This document shows positions 50,747-60,728 of a stretch of 64,000 nucleotides of DNA, in pieces. The notes beneath the pieces are model-generated. The model had not been told where the DNA came from. It searched no databases and saw nothing but the letters and a program-made list of their open reading frames with translations. The stretch spans positions 46,301-110,300 of the forward strand of contig CALLPE010000037.1 in NCBI GenBank assembly GCA_938015445.1, in the 5' to 3' direction. The stretch's first letter is position 1; each line of letters opens with the position of its first letter. Source of the stretch: an uncultured Pirellulales bacterium. Its GTDB lineage: Bacteria; Planctomycetota; Planctomycetia; Pirellulales; Thermoguttaceae. Position numbers and translations under genes: made by a program.

Positions 50747-53636
50747 ACGCTTCGACAGCGGCTTTGCGCGGTGTACGTCCCGCGGCTGCCTTCTTCGGCT
50801 TTGTGGTGGAGGTAGACTTTGCCGAACGCCGGGTTTTGCCAGCGGCCGAAGTCTGCCGCTCCACGCTCGTCGCGGTGAGTGCTTCCGCGGCGGGGCCATC
50901 GGCCGATACTTTGGCGCGCGGTGACGTTTTTCTCTTTTTTCTCCTCGGAGACTTCTTTTGCTTGGTGGACGTCGTCTCACTGCTCGCCCTGCTGGCGGCC
51001 GACTTGGTCTTCTGGCCCGAGCTGCGCTTGGCCGCAGCGCTCCCCCGCCGGATGCGCGCCGCAGCCCCCTTCTCGGCGCGGGCCTGAAGCCAAGCCAGCG
51101 CCGATGAGAAATCCACTTCCTCGACCGCCACGCCTTTGGGCAGCGAAGCATTTGTCACACCGTCGGTGACGTAAGGCCCGTACCGGCCTTCCATCAAACG
51201 CACAGGTTGTTGCGTCACCGGCGACAAATCGAAGACCTTAAGCGTTTGGGCGCGCCGGCCAGCGTTGCGACCCATCGGCGGCTGAGCCAGCAACTCTAGC
51301 GCTTGCTCCCTAGTGAGGTCCAACGGCGACAGTCCCTCGGGCAAGGAACGGGTCTGCTGCCCGCACTTGACGTACGGCCCAAAGCGCCCGTTGTAAACCA
51401 CCACCTCATGGCCGCTGTCGGGATGGACTCCCAAGCTGCGCGGCATGGAAAGCAGTTTCAAGGCCACGTCCAGGGTGACGTCTTCCGGGCGCATGCCTTT
51501 GAGCAATCCCACGCTGCGCGGTTTGTGGCCGTCGTTTTGGTCGCCGAGCTGCACGTATGGCCCGAACCGCCCTACTTTGAGATAAACCGGTTTACTCGTC
51601 TGCGGACAAACGCCCAGCGGTTCCTGGCCGGCCGAGGCCTTGTCGAGCATTTCCAGGGCGACCGCTAGGGTAAGTTCGTCGGGGGGCATTCGTTCGGGGA
51701 TGCTCGCCCGACGACGACCTTGCTCCAAATACGGCCCGTATCGACCGATCCGCACGTATACTGGCGGTCCGTCGGGCGGCGTGCCGATGAGTATGCGATT
51801 GACTTCCCGAGCGTCGATTTGACTGGCCTTTTGCTCTATTTGGGGTTTCAGCCCCGGATGTCCGTCGCCGTAATAGAACCGCCGCAAGTATTCCAGGTGG
51901 CCTAGTTCCCCACGGCTGATAGCGTCCAGTTGATCTTCCATCTCGGCGGTGAATTTGTAGTCGATCAGATGCTCGAAGTGCCACTCCAGCAACTGGCAAA
52001 CGGCGAACGCCGTCCAGGTGGGAACCAGCACATTTCCGCGTTTGAGCTTGAAGACGTAATCGCGCGCCAAGATGGTGTCGATGATCGCCGCGTAAGTGCT
52101 GGGTCTGCCGATCCCCAGTTCTTCCAAGGCCCGCGTCAACGAGGCCTCGCTATAGCGACTGGGTGGCTGGGTGGTATGGCTGCGCGGCTCCAACGATTGG
52201 CAGGTCAGCAACTCGCCTGCGACCACGCTCGGCAAAGCCTGGTCTTGCTGAGCCAGATCAGCCTCCGGATCGTCCGAGCCTTCCACGTAAGCCCGCAAGT
52301 AGCCCGGGAACTCTATCACCCTGCCGCTGGCCCGGAACAGCGCGCCGCCAAGGTCCACCGTGATGGCGACCCGTCGGATGCGGGCGTCGGCCATTTGGCA
52401 GGCGATCGTCCGCTTCCAGATCAGGTCGTAGAGTTTGAACTGCTCGTCGGTCAGTTGCTGTCGGATGGTTTCCGGCGCGCGCAACTGGTGACCCGCCGGC
52501 CGGATCGCCTCGTGTGCTTCTTGGGCGTTCTTGACCTTCGTCTGATATACCCGCGGCTGTGGCGGCAAGTACTCGGCACCGTATTGGGCGGCGATCAAGC
52601 GTCGGGCAGCTTCCACCGCCACCGCAGCCAGGCTGGTCGAATCGGTGCGCACGTAGGTGATGTAACCAGTCTCGTAGAGGCTTTGCGCCACCTGCATCGT
52701 TTGCCGAGCGGTAAAGCCGTACTTGCGATTGGCCTCCTGCTGCAAGGTACTGGTGGTAAACGGTGGAGAGGGGCGCAGCACGTCGGGGCGGTTTTCGGTT
52801 TCGGCTACTCGACACGCCGCCTGTCGCAACCGCTGGGCCAAATCGGCGGCCTGATCCTGGGTTAGCAACAGCAGCGCGGGGTCTTTCAGTCGGCCAGTGC
52901 TGGAATCGAAGTCGCGTCCGGAAGGAATTTGCCGACCGTCGACCGAAACCAGTTCCGCTTGGAAGAACTTACCTTCCGCAGTCGCAAACTCGCCTACCAA
53001 GTCCCAGTATGTGGCCGGTACGAAGCTGCGGCGCTGGCGCTCGCGCTCCACGACCAATCGCACCGCCACGCTTTGCACCCGCCCGGCCGAAAGCCGCGGG
53101 CGTATCTTCCGCCACAGCAGCGGCGAAACGTCGTAGCCGTACAACCGGTCGATGATCCGCCTGGTCTCTTGAGCGCGGACCAGCGCTTCGTCGATTTGCC
53201 TGGGGTGGGCCAATGCTTCGCGGATGGCCTCTTCAGTGATTTCGTGAAACACCAGCCGTCGCACGGGCACCTGCGGCTGCAACACCTCGCACAAATGCCA
53301 ACTGATTGCTTCCCCCTCGCGGTCTTCGTCGGTAGCCAGATACAAGTCTTTGGCCTTTTTCAGCGCTGCCTTGAGCTTACGTACCTGAGCGAGCTTATCG
53401 CGGGGGATGACATATATCGGCTCGAACTGATTGTGGATGTTCACGCCCAGATACGCCCAATCCTCTCCTTTGTACTGCTTGGGTATCTCTCTGGCGTTTT
53501 CCGGCAGATCGCGGACGTGGCCGATGCTGGCCTCGATCACGTAGTCCGGACCGAGGAACCGGCTGATGGTTCGCGCCTTTGCCGGCGACTCGACGATCAC
53601 CAGCGAGGCACCGTTTTTGGTTTTAGTCTTGGCCAT
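50727..53636 (-). CDS. topA: DNA topoisomerase I
   Basis: Type IA topoisomerase relaxing negative supercoils. The 969-residue protein has the Toprim domain (LVIVESPAKARTISRFLGPD, LATDEDREGEAISWHL), PRLSAGRVQSVAVRLV, and the catalytic tyrosine in GYITYVRTDSTS. Instead of zinc fingers the C-terminus carries four TopA repeat modules, each around a GRYGPYL/GRFGPYV sequence (GRYGPYLEQG, GRFGPYVQLG, GRFGPYVKCG, GRYGPYVTDG). After residue 850 follows a 110-residue lysine/arginine/serine/alanine-rich tail (KKSPRRKKRKTSPRAK) resembling histone H1-like tails, likely to bind DNA. The ATG at 53636 fits the family. Confidence 0.95.
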   Translation of the reverse strand: MAKTKTKNGASLVIVESPAKARTISRFLGPDYVIEASIGHVRDLPENAREIPKQYKGEDWAYLGVNIHNQFEPIYVIPRDKLAQVRKLKAALKKAKDLYLATDEDREGEAISWHLCEVLQPQVPVRRLVFHEITEEAIREALAHPRQIDEALVRAQETRRIIDRLYGYDVSPLLWRKIRPRLSAGRVQSVAVRLVVERERQRRSFVPATYWDLVGEFATAEGKFFQAELVSVDGRQIPSGRDFDSSTGRLKDPALLLLTQDQAADLAQRLRQAACRVAETENRPDVLRPSPPFTTSTLQQEANRKYGFTARQTMQVAQSLYETGYITYVRTDSTSLAAVAVEAARRLIAAQYGAEYLPPQPRVYQTKVKNAQEAHEAIRPAGHQLRAPETIRQQLTDEQFKLYDLIWKRTIACQMADARIRRVAITVDLGGALFRASGRVIEFPGYLRAYVEGSDDPEADLAQQDQALPSVVAGELLTCQSLEPRSHTTQPPSRYSEASLTRALEELGIGRPSTYAAIIDTILARDYVFKLKRGNVLVPTWTAFAVCQLLEWHFEHLIDYKFTAEMEDQLDAISRGELGHLEYLRRFYYGDGHPGLKPQIEQKASQIDAREVNRILIGTPPDGPPVYVRIGRYGPYLEQGRRRASIPERMPPDELTLAVALEMLDKASAGQEPLGVCPQTSKPVYLKVGRFGPYVQLGDQNDGHKPRSVGLLKGMRPEDVTLDVALKLLSMPRSLGVHPDSGHEVVVYNGRFGPYVKCGQQTRSLPEGLSPLDLTREQALELLAQPPMGRNAGRRAQTLKVFDLSPVTQQPVRLMEGRYGPYVTDGVTNASLPKGVAVEEVDFSSALAWLQARAEKGAAARIRRGSAAAKRSSGQKTKSAASRASSETTSTKQKKSPRRKKRKTSPRAKVSADGPAAEALTATSVERQTSAAGKTRRSAKSTSTTKPKKAAAGRTPRKAAVEASTAPAG

Positions 53637-53731
53637 AACACCCGAGTTTTCCGAATATGGACGCCGCCGCTGTGCATCGGCCAGTCGGCGCAGTAGGTTT
53701 TTTCAAGCGGGCAGTTGCCGCGGCGGTTTAC

Positions 53732-53838
53732 CCGACCGCTAAAGCACAGCCCGATAGATAGACAGCCGACCGCTAAAGCACACCCCGATAGTTAACGGCA
53801 TAACCCGATAAATTACAGCATAACCCGATAAATAAACG
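53732..53838. repeat. Degenerate tandem repeats upstream of topA
   Basis: Two 33-34-bp units (53732-53765, 53766-53798) share CCGACCGCTAAAGCACA and CCCGATAG; two 20-bp units follow (53799-53818 and 53819-53838), CATAACCCGATAAATTACAG and CATAACCCGATAAATAAACG. The array lies about 100 bases upstream of the topA start on the topA promoter side. Confidence 0.85.
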
Positions 53839-54901
53839 CTGCCCGGCGGGCACAGCATCGTCCTAGAGGTAAACGATAGCCGACCGGTAAAGGATAACAT
53901 ACGTCGCAGGCGTTTCGGGCCATTGGTTGTCTATCGGACAATGCCGGCTGTTTCGGCAACATGACGTCGTGCTTCAATGGCCGTCCGCTCACCTTCGCCG
54001 GCCAGGCCCGGCAAAGGCGTCACCGAAACCCTAGGGCGCAAAACTCCTTTTTCAACCCATCGGAAACTGTCTCCCGCTCCACAGCTACCCATCCTTGTGT
54101 GCTGCAAAACGATGGGCCGGCGAATGACCTTTACTGTGTTTGCCTATTTTTCGCCTGCTTCCTATTTGTGTGTTTGATGATTTTCGCCGGTGGATGGTAG
54201 CCGGGGCGGTCGGAAAGCCGCTGTCTGCTACCTCTGCGTCTAATGATTCTCGCCGGAGCAGCCGATGTCGTTCCCCCTTTTTGCTTTATGTGCCACTTGT
54301 TTTATGTGCCAAGGTAAGCGCAATGGTACGTGCCACGGTACGCGCAATGGTTGCGGCAATCGGTTTGGCCCACAACCTCTGCAAGCACGCCGCCGCTTAC
54401 TTCAAACGTTCCGAAGCGTGTTATCAGCGGCATACAAACCCGCCGGGCCGCAAAATTAACAATCGGCGGCTGCCGTCAAGCCTCCCATAGGGATAATACG
54501 CATTACAATCCGATAGTTCAGCCGCCGGGCGGAAAATTCTAAACATCCGATATAGTGTGAATCAATTCCAGAATTATCATCAATATCCCATTTTGCCCAT
54601 TCTGACCAAACTGCCGCCACCGGTAGGGTTCTGCCGTGGAGGTTGTGTGCAACAGCAGCATCGATGTCCGGAAACGGGCACCACTGCCCCGTGCCGACGA
54701 CACATTGAACCAAGTCCTTTCCAACGCAGCGGCAGGTCCATTCGTTCATCGCGCGCCACTGGCATTGCATTGCTACCGAAGCTGTTTAGAATTGCCTAGT
54801 TGCGAGCCACGCTCACCCCGTGGCACTTGCTTTGGCCAGAAGCGCGTGGCTTGGGGCCAAACTATTCGCGCTAACGCCTTAATAGTTAGGATGTGTTACT
54901 T
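53839..54901. other. 1-kb spacer with a 24-bp tandem repeat
   Basis: No convincing gene. A 24-bp unit TATGTGCCAAGGTAAG... at 54303-54326 is repeated with three differences at 54327-54350. Near 54125-54200 the plus frame ending at 54198 could encode a short hydrophobic peptide (CVCLFFACFLFVCLMIFAGG) but has no ribosome-binding site. GC content falls in 54480-54620. Confidence 0.45.
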
Positions 54902-57784
54902 ATGGCTAGTCCTTTCAGGAAGTTCCGCCGCCATCAAAAGGTTTTTTTGGCCCTATTGGGGGTGGCGGTAATCATCGCCTTTGTGATTCTGCCCCCTATT
55001 ATGGATATGCTTAGTACGGCCGCCGGGGTAGAGACTCCCGCCGTGCATACCAAGAAATACGGAGACCTCAAGGAGGACCGCCTCCGGTATCTGGTCGCCG
55101 AACGGCTGCGTTTGCGCGACGCGTTCAGAGACATTGCCCGCTCCATCCGGCCAAACTCTCAGACGCAGCGCGACAAACTCTTGATATGGCTCGACTGGCT
55201 CGAAACGCCCGACGAAGACGCGGTCGTCAACACGTGGTTGCTTTCGCGGCGGGCGGAAGAATTGGGTTTAGTCTGTACCAGAGAGACGGCCGCCGCGGCC
55301 ATCCACGAGTTGCACAACGGACAGCTTGGCCGACAAGACCTGTTGGCCATCCTGAAACGCCACGACTTCAGCGAGCTACGCTTCATCGGGGCCATCCAGC
55401 GAGAATTGCAGGCTCTGCACGTGCAGTTGACGTTTCTCGGATTGGGCAACTACGCCTCCACCCCGGCGCAAAGATGGGACTACTACAAGCGGCTCAATCA
55501 GCGGGCGACCATCGAGCTGGTGGCGATACCGGTGGCCAATTACGTGGACCTCATCCCCGAACCAAGCGAGACGACGCTGCGCAAGTTCTTCGAGGAGCAC
55601 AAAGACAACGACGCTCGGGCCGATTCACCCACCCCCGGCTTCCACGAGCCATACCGCGCCAATATCCGCTATTTCCGCGCCGATAGGATACTGTATGGGC
55701 TGCGGGCTGTGAGTGAGGAAGAGATTTTGCAAGAGTTCCAGCGCGACCCGCTGAACTACCAGCGGCTGGAAGCAGAAGCCAAGCGTAAGGCGGAAGAACG
55801 GGAAGCCGAAATACGCAAGGCGTTAGAAAAGCTGCGGCCGAAGTCGCCGGACTCCGCCGAGCCGTCGACCGAGGAACCCTCCAAGCAAGTGCAGCCGCCA
55901 GGCACTGTGGAGTCGCCGCTCACCCCGCCCGAAACCACTCCCAAGCCCGACACATCCCCAGCCGCCCAGCCGGCGCCGAAACCGGACCCACAGCAGGAGC
56001 CAGCCTCTAAACCGGATTCGCGGCAGCAGCCAGTCCCAAAACCCGATGCGCCGCCGGAGCCCGACACCCCGCCCCAGGCGGAGCCTCCATCGGCAAAGAG
56101 CGAATCGCCACCGGCAGCCGACCAGCCGCAAGAACCTTCCGGTGGCACGCAACCCGCAGCGCCGGCCGACAACCCGCCGGCGAAGCAGCCGCCGGCCGAC
56201 TCCCAAGAGCCTGGCCAGCCGCAATCGGCCAATCAATCCCCGCCCGCGCCTGCCGAGGACGACGGCAAGCAATCTGCTGCTAGGCCATACGGCGGCGCGA
56301 TGATATTAACCGTGGGACTGCTGGCCGACGAGCCATCGACCCCGTCCTCCCCGCCGAGCGAACCGGCTGCGGCCGAGCAAGACGCTCCCCAATCGCAGTC
56401 AACCGGCAAGGCTGACGCCAAAGCTGCCAATCAACCAGGAGATACACCTGCTGACAATACACCGGAAAGCCCGGCAGACACGCCATCGGAAAAATCGGCA
56501 GATAAAGCGCCGGCTCAATCGGCAGGACCATCCACGGCGGAATCTATACCCCAACCGCCCGATCAACCCGCAACAGTCCCGTTGATGGATCCACAGCCCG
56601 AGCCGGGGCAACAGCCGGGAATGGAATCGGAACAACAGCCGAAGACGGAACCGGACCCACAGCCAGAGTCGAAGCCACAAGCTCAGCCGCCCAAAGCCGA
56701 CGGCGACCAATCTAAAGCCGAGGGCGACCAATCTAAAGCGGATGACAAGGGGGCAAAACCGAACGATAAGCAGGCACAGCCGCACGACACTCAATCACCA
56801 GTGGCACCTGCGTCGGAGAAGACCGACGAACCTGACAAAGCCGGCGGGCTGTCGGATTACCTGCGCAACCACATCCGGAACAAACTGGCGCACCAGAAGT
56901 TAGTGGCCGCTTTTCAGCGGGTGGAAGCGGAGGTGAATCGGTACCGGGCGCGGCTGAATCGCAAGGGTGGCTCCCCGCCCGCCCCGCTCGACTTTGTCGC
57001 TTTGGCCGAGGAGAACGGCCTGGATACCGGCGAGACCGGACTGATTGCCGACTGGGAAGCCGTGGGGTTAGAGCTTGCTCGCTTGCCCGACTTCTTCGAA
57101 ACCATGTTCGCCAAGGGCGACACGGCGCTGTATGTAGTGGAGCGGAATTTCGACCCCAAGGAGACGGACCCCGAAAGACAAGTCAACCCGTGGTATATCT
57201 ACTTCAAGGTCGATCAAACGCCGGAGCAGACTCCCTCGTTCGACGAGCCGCGCGTTAGAGAACTGGTGCTTCAGAAGTGGCGGGAAGTAGAAGCCCGGCA
57301 ACTTGCCCGCGACGCAGCCCAGCGTGTGGCCGACGCGGTGCGGAAGTCCGGGCGGTCGCTGTCGGAGTACTGCGTCGATCGGCCGGAATACCGTGTGACG
57401 CTGCCGGAACCGTTCACCTGGCTGACGCGCGGTCTGGCCGGCCCGACCACACCCGACGCTCCCCCGCGCATCAGCCCGGTCGACGGAGTCGAAATGCCCG
57501 GCGAAGAGTTCATGCGCACGGTCTTCGAGCTGGAGAAAGGCGGGGTGGGCACGGCAATGAACGCGCCGCAGACTCACGCTTATGTGATCCGTGTCATCAG
57601 CTTCGACCCGGCCTCCGACGATCTACTGTGGGAACGCTTCGCGGCGGCTTCCTGGGAAACGTATCGCAGCGCGGCGGCCGGCGACGACGCCCAGTTCCGC
57701 CGCGCGTGGATCGAGCACATCCGTCAAGAAGCTGGGCTGAAGTGGCAGCGGCGTCCACAACGGGTAAGCGCAACGCACGATTGA
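54902..57784 (+). CDS. PpiD/SurA-N-like membrane-anchored protein with a long proline-rich insert
   Basis: ATG 54902 begins a 960-residue protein with a single N-terminal membrane helix (VFLALLGVAVIIAFVILPPI). The following domain (NTWLLSRRAEELGLVCTRET, HELHNGQLGRQDLLAILKRH) resembles the chaperone domain of SurA/PpiD. From residue 310 to 645 lies a low-complexity stretch of P, Q, A, D, K and E with PKPD-like motifs, then a folded C-terminal region (RYRARLNRKGGSPPAPLDFV, DTALYVVERNF) without a clear PpiC rotamase signature. A 21-bp tandem duplication encodes GDQSKAE twice (56702-56743). Periplasmic chaperone function is inferred. Confidence 0.7.
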   Translation: MASPFRKFRRHQKVFLALLGVAVIIAFVILPPIMDMLSTAAGVETPAVHTKKYGDLKEDRLRYLVAERLRLRDAFRDIARSIRPNSQTQRDKLLIWLDWLETPDEDAVVNTWLLSRRAEELGLVCTRETAAAAIHELHNGQLGRQDLLAILKRHDFSELRFIGAIQRELQALHVQLTFLGLGNYASTPAQRWDYYKRLNQRATIELVAIPVANYVDLIPEPSETTLRKFFEEHKDNDARADSPTPGFHEPYRANIRYFRADRILYGLRAVSEEEILQEFQRDPLNYQRLEAEAKRKAEEREAEIRKALEKLRPKSPDSAEPSTEEPSKQVQPPGTVESPLTPPETTPKPDTSPAAQPAPKPDPQQEPASKPDSRQQPVPKPDAPPEPDTPPQAEPPSAKSESPPAADQPQEPSGGTQPAAPADNPPAKQPPADSQEPGQPQSANQSPPAPAEDDGKQSAARPYGGAMILTVGLLADEPSTPSSPPSEPAAAEQDAPQSQSTGKADAKAANQPGDTPADNTPESPADTPSEKSADKAPAQSAGPSTAESIPQPPDQPATVPLMDPQPEPGQQPGMESEQQPKTEPDPQPESKPQAQPPKADGDQSKAEGDQSKADDKGAKPNDKQAQPHDTQSPVAPASEKTDEPDKAGGLSDYLRNHIRNKLAHQKLVAAFQRVEAEVNRYRARLNRKGGSPPAPLDFVALAEENGLDTGETGLIADWEAVGLELARLPDFFETMFAKGDTALYVVERNFDPKETDPERQVNPWYIYFKVDQTPEQTPSFDEPRVRELVLQKWREVEARQLARDAAQRVADAVRKSGRSLSEYCVDRPEYRVTLPEPFTWLTRGLAGPTTPDAPPRISPVDGVEMPGEEFMRTVFELEKGGVGTAMNAPQTHAYVIRVISFDPASDDLLWERFAAASWETYRSAAAGDDAQFRRAWIEHIRQEAGLKWQRRPQRVSATHD
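56702..56743. repeat. 21-bp tandem duplication in the PpiD-like gene
   Basis: GGCGACCAATCTAAAGC occurs at 56702 and again at 56723, 21 bases apart and in frame, giving GDQSKAEGDQSKAD inside the low-complexity segment. Confidence 0.8.
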
Positions 57785-57906
57785 CCCTTGACGGCCCAAC
57801 ACAACGCCGCCATAGCAACGCGCATCCGTTGGGTGGCGATGCCGATAACCCACCCGGCAGGCTGCGGGTCAGCATCGTCGCCCACAGGCTGCGCGCCGCA
57901 GCGCTC

Positions 57907-59877
57907 TCACGCTTCTTTGCACTCCATGCCCAACTGGCGCATCTTGCGATACAGGTTCGAGCGGTGCAGTCCCAGCAGCTCCGCCGCGCGCTTCATGCAG
58001 CCATCGGCTTGCTTAATTGCCCGAGCAATATATTCGCGCTGGAACTCCCAGGTGGCGTCAGTCAGCGGCAAGTTGACGTCTAATTGTGCGGGCGTTGACC
58101 CGCGGGGTGCGAGGATGAAGCTCAGTTCGTCGGCGTCGATCCGCTCTTCGCTACCCAGATAGGCCAGCCGCTCCATCAGGTTGCGCAACTCGCGGACGTT
58201 TCCGGGCCAATGGTGTTCGAGCAGTCGTCTCCGTGCCGCAGGAGTCAATTGGGGGAGTTTGCGGCGGGCCCGCTTGCAGAAATCGGCAAGGAAGTACTCG
58301 GCCAGCAGAAGCACATCCTCGCCGCGCTGGCGTAGCGGGGGCAACTCCAGCGTCACTACGTTCAGCCGATAATACAGGTCTTCGCGGAATCGTTTGTTGC
58401 GCACCATCTCGGCCAGGTTCTGATTGGTGGCCGCCAAGATGCGGACGTCGATATGGATGGGCGTCGATCCGCCCACACGCACCAGTACCTTTTCCTCCAA
58501 TACGCGCAGCAACTTCGACTGACCGGAAAGGCTCAATTCCCCTATTTCGTCCAGAAACAGGGTGCCGCCGGAAGCCAGCTCGAACTTGCCCGCCCGCGCT
58601 TGTTTGGCATCGGTAAAAGCCCCTTTTTCGTGGCCGAATAGCTCGCTTTCGGCCAAGGTGTCGGGGATGGCTGCGCAGTTGACCGCTACGAAGGGCTTGT
58701 CGCGGCGCGGGCTGAGATAATGGATCGACTGCGCCACTACCTCCTTGCCAGTGCCGTTCTCCCCGGTGATCAGCACGGCCAGGTCCGTATCGGCTACGCG
58801 GCGGATGGTGGAGCGGAGCGCTTGTATCGCCGGACTTTCTCCGATCAGCCGCACAGCCTCTGCCGCCTGCTGGACGATCTGCTGGCTGGTCCGCACAAGC
58901 TGCTGGCGGTCTTGGGCGTTCTCCAGCGCGACGGCGGCGTGTGCGGCCAGCTCGACCAGCGCTTCTTCATCGGCTTGAGTGAACGCCCCGTCGTGCTTGT
59001 TGAGGACCTCGAATGCCCCGAACAACTCGCCCGAGCGACCACGAAGCGGCACGCAAAGCACGGTCCTGGTTTGATAGCCTAGTTGTGCGTCCACGCGGCG
59101 ATCGATCTGATCCGGCTCAGTGGTGGCATCTACCCGGCGGGCCACCCCGCTCTGGACCACCTGCCCTACCACCCCGCGGCTGTCGGCAATGCGCAACTCG
59201 CCGTCCTTAACCCCAAGCGCCGGACGCCCCACCAGCGTGCGACTGGCCCGATCCCAGAGAAATATGCTCGCCCGATCCGCTCCCAATAGCCGAGTGGCCG
59301 CCTCGGCCATTTTCACCAGCAGCGGTTCGAGTTCGCGGGTCTGATGCCAGCCGGAAGCGATTTCCAACAGCGTCTCCAAACGTTTCAGGCGGGCGGCGGA
59401 TTGTTGCCGGGCCCGCACCGCCGACAGCCCTTCAAAGACCGTTCGCGCCAGGTGCTCGGCGGCCTCCAATCGCTGCGCCCCAAGCGCCGACGCCCCAGAC
59501 GCACCCGCGCGGCCGCAGCCGAGCAACAGAACCTCGGAATCGGTCGGGTTTGGCGACATCGGCAGCGCCGCCCACTGCGCCGAAGCGCGGGCTGTGCGGC
59601 TGTCGAGTACCTCGGCCAATAGCTCCAGCGGCAGCGCGCCAGTAGGTTCGGTGGAGGCCAGTAGGCCCCAGCGTCCACCCCAAGCCGCTGCCACCGCAGC
59701 ACAAGATGCCCCTACGCCCGTAGCCACGATCGGCAAGACGGCCGAAAGGTATTCCGTCGGCTCTGTAGCGCGGCAGGCCAGCCGTAACACCCGCGCCGCG
59801 ATCTCCGCAACAACCCACTCGGATGGCGTGCCAACCATTTCGCGCGATAGCTTGGTAGCTGGTTTTTCTGACGTCAT
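57907..59877 (-). CDS. GAF-domain sigma-54-dependent activator
   Basis: The 656-residue regulator has an unrecognised N-terminal region (1-150), a GAF sensor domain ([60 protein letters not shown]; about 165-320), an AAA+ domain with Walker [19 protein letters not shown] and Walker [15 protein letters not shown], the sigma-54 contact loop [15 protein letters not shown], and a Fis-type HTH ([37 protein letters not shown]). The loop reads GAFTDA where GAFTGA is standard; such variants are known in some activators. Its target genes are not adjacent by any clear -24/-12 promoter I can see. Confidence 0.92.
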   Translation of the reverse strand: MTSEKPATKLSREMVGTPSEWVVAEIAARVLRLACRATEPTEYLSAVLPIVATGVGASCAAVAAAWGGRWGLLASTEPTGALPLELLAEVLDSRTARASAQWAALPMSPNPTDSEVLLLGCGRAGASGASALGAQRLEAAEHLARTVFEGLSAVRARQQSAARLKRLETLLEIASGWHQTRELEPLLVKMAEAATRLLGADRASIFLWDRASRTLVGRPALGVKDGELRIADSRGVVGQVVQSGVARRVDATTEPDQIDRRVDAQLGYQTRTVLCVPLRGRSGELFGAFEVLNKHDGAFTQADEEALVELAAHAAVALENAQDRQQLVRTSQQIVQQAAEAVRLIGESPAIQALRSTIRRVADTDLAVLITGENGTGKEVVAQSIHYLSPRRDKPFVAVNCAAIPDTLAESELFGHEKGAFTDAKQARAGKFELASGGTLFLDEIGELSLSGQSKLLRVLEEKVLVRVGGSTPIHIDVRILAATNQNLAEMVRNKRFREDLYYRLNVVTLELPPLRQRGEDVLLLAEYFLADFCKRARRKLPQLTPAARRRLLEHHWPGNVRELRNLMERLAYLGSEERIDADELSFILAPRGSTPAQLDVNLPLTDATWEFQREYIARAIKQADGCMKRAAELLGLHRSNLYRKMRQLGMECKEA

Positions 59878-60728
59878 AACTAACCGAGGACGTGTGGCTA
59901 TAGTTTGAAGGAACGAATCACAGTTGTCGGGCTGTCCGAACCAACAATGGCCGTTTGGAGGAACGAATCAAACGAATGTGGGAATCAGTAGTGTGCTGTT
60001 GAGGCGTCGCTGGGGGACAAGACGCGCAGAATTTCCGTGCTCAAAAAGACTGCGGTGCGGAACATTTTTGCATCGGCAGCCATCCTGCTAGTCGCACTGA
60101 CGACACCAGCACACCTTTGCGAATCATAGCGACAACGCTGCCAACTCGCAATGCCGTCAGCCCATCACACCGTCACACTGTCCACATTGCTAACTTCTCG
60201 CTTGGCAGGCTATCTCGCCTGATAATCGCGGCAGCGCCCCACGCTCCACACATCAAAAACCGGCAGGCAAATTATGAAGATCGTCGTGCGTTCCATAGCC
60301 GGTGAGAAGTACGACCGCATCGTGGGCTACACGCTTGGCGCGATGCCGGAGCCCGTGCCTGTAGGGGATGCCTACGATTGGCACGATGTGCCGTTTTGCG
60401 GAGCGATTACATGCACCCAGTGGCACCACCGGCAGCGCAGCTCGCCCATGTCGTCCGGCTGCGTTGGAAACCCGGCTGCGTTGGAAACAGAGCAACGGCC
60501 AATCGGGCTGCGCCCAGCGGTTGCCCGGTCGGCAGCCCCAACCCGCTCCTGCCCTATATACTCTCCGCTTGGCATCTACGCTACACTTGAAGCACGGCTG
60601 TTCAGGAGCCACGGGCCAAACGCCCAGCGGCAGGCCAAGATGGCGGCGGCAACCACCAGACGCACACGGCGATTGGTCGATCTGGCACGAAGCACCAACG
60701 GGCGAAGCCGAAAAGGTGCACAGGACGG
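59878..60728. other. 850-base spacer with repeats and possible gene remnant
   Basis: An AAGGAACGAATCA/GAGGAACGAATCA pair lies near 59906 and 59954. A frame from ATG 60274 begins MKIVVRSIAGEKYDRIVGYT, protein-like for about 45 residues (to YDWHDVPFCGAI) but then becomes unlike protein; this may be the remains of a small gene. GGCTGCGTTGGAAAC occurs twice in tandem at 60457-60473 and 60474-60490 (17-bp period) within it. Nothing else is supportable. Confidence 0.4.
60457..60490. repeat. 17-bp tandem duplication
   Basis: GGCTGCGTTGGAAACCC (60457-60473) is followed directly by GGCTGCGTTGGAAACAG (60474-60490). Seventeen is not a multiple of three, so if the region was coding it would have shifted the frame. 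Confidence 0.85.

Noticed and set aside
53961..54200. Small membrane protein
   Set aside because: A hydrophobic stretch is present but there is no start signal and the upstream half is not protein-like.
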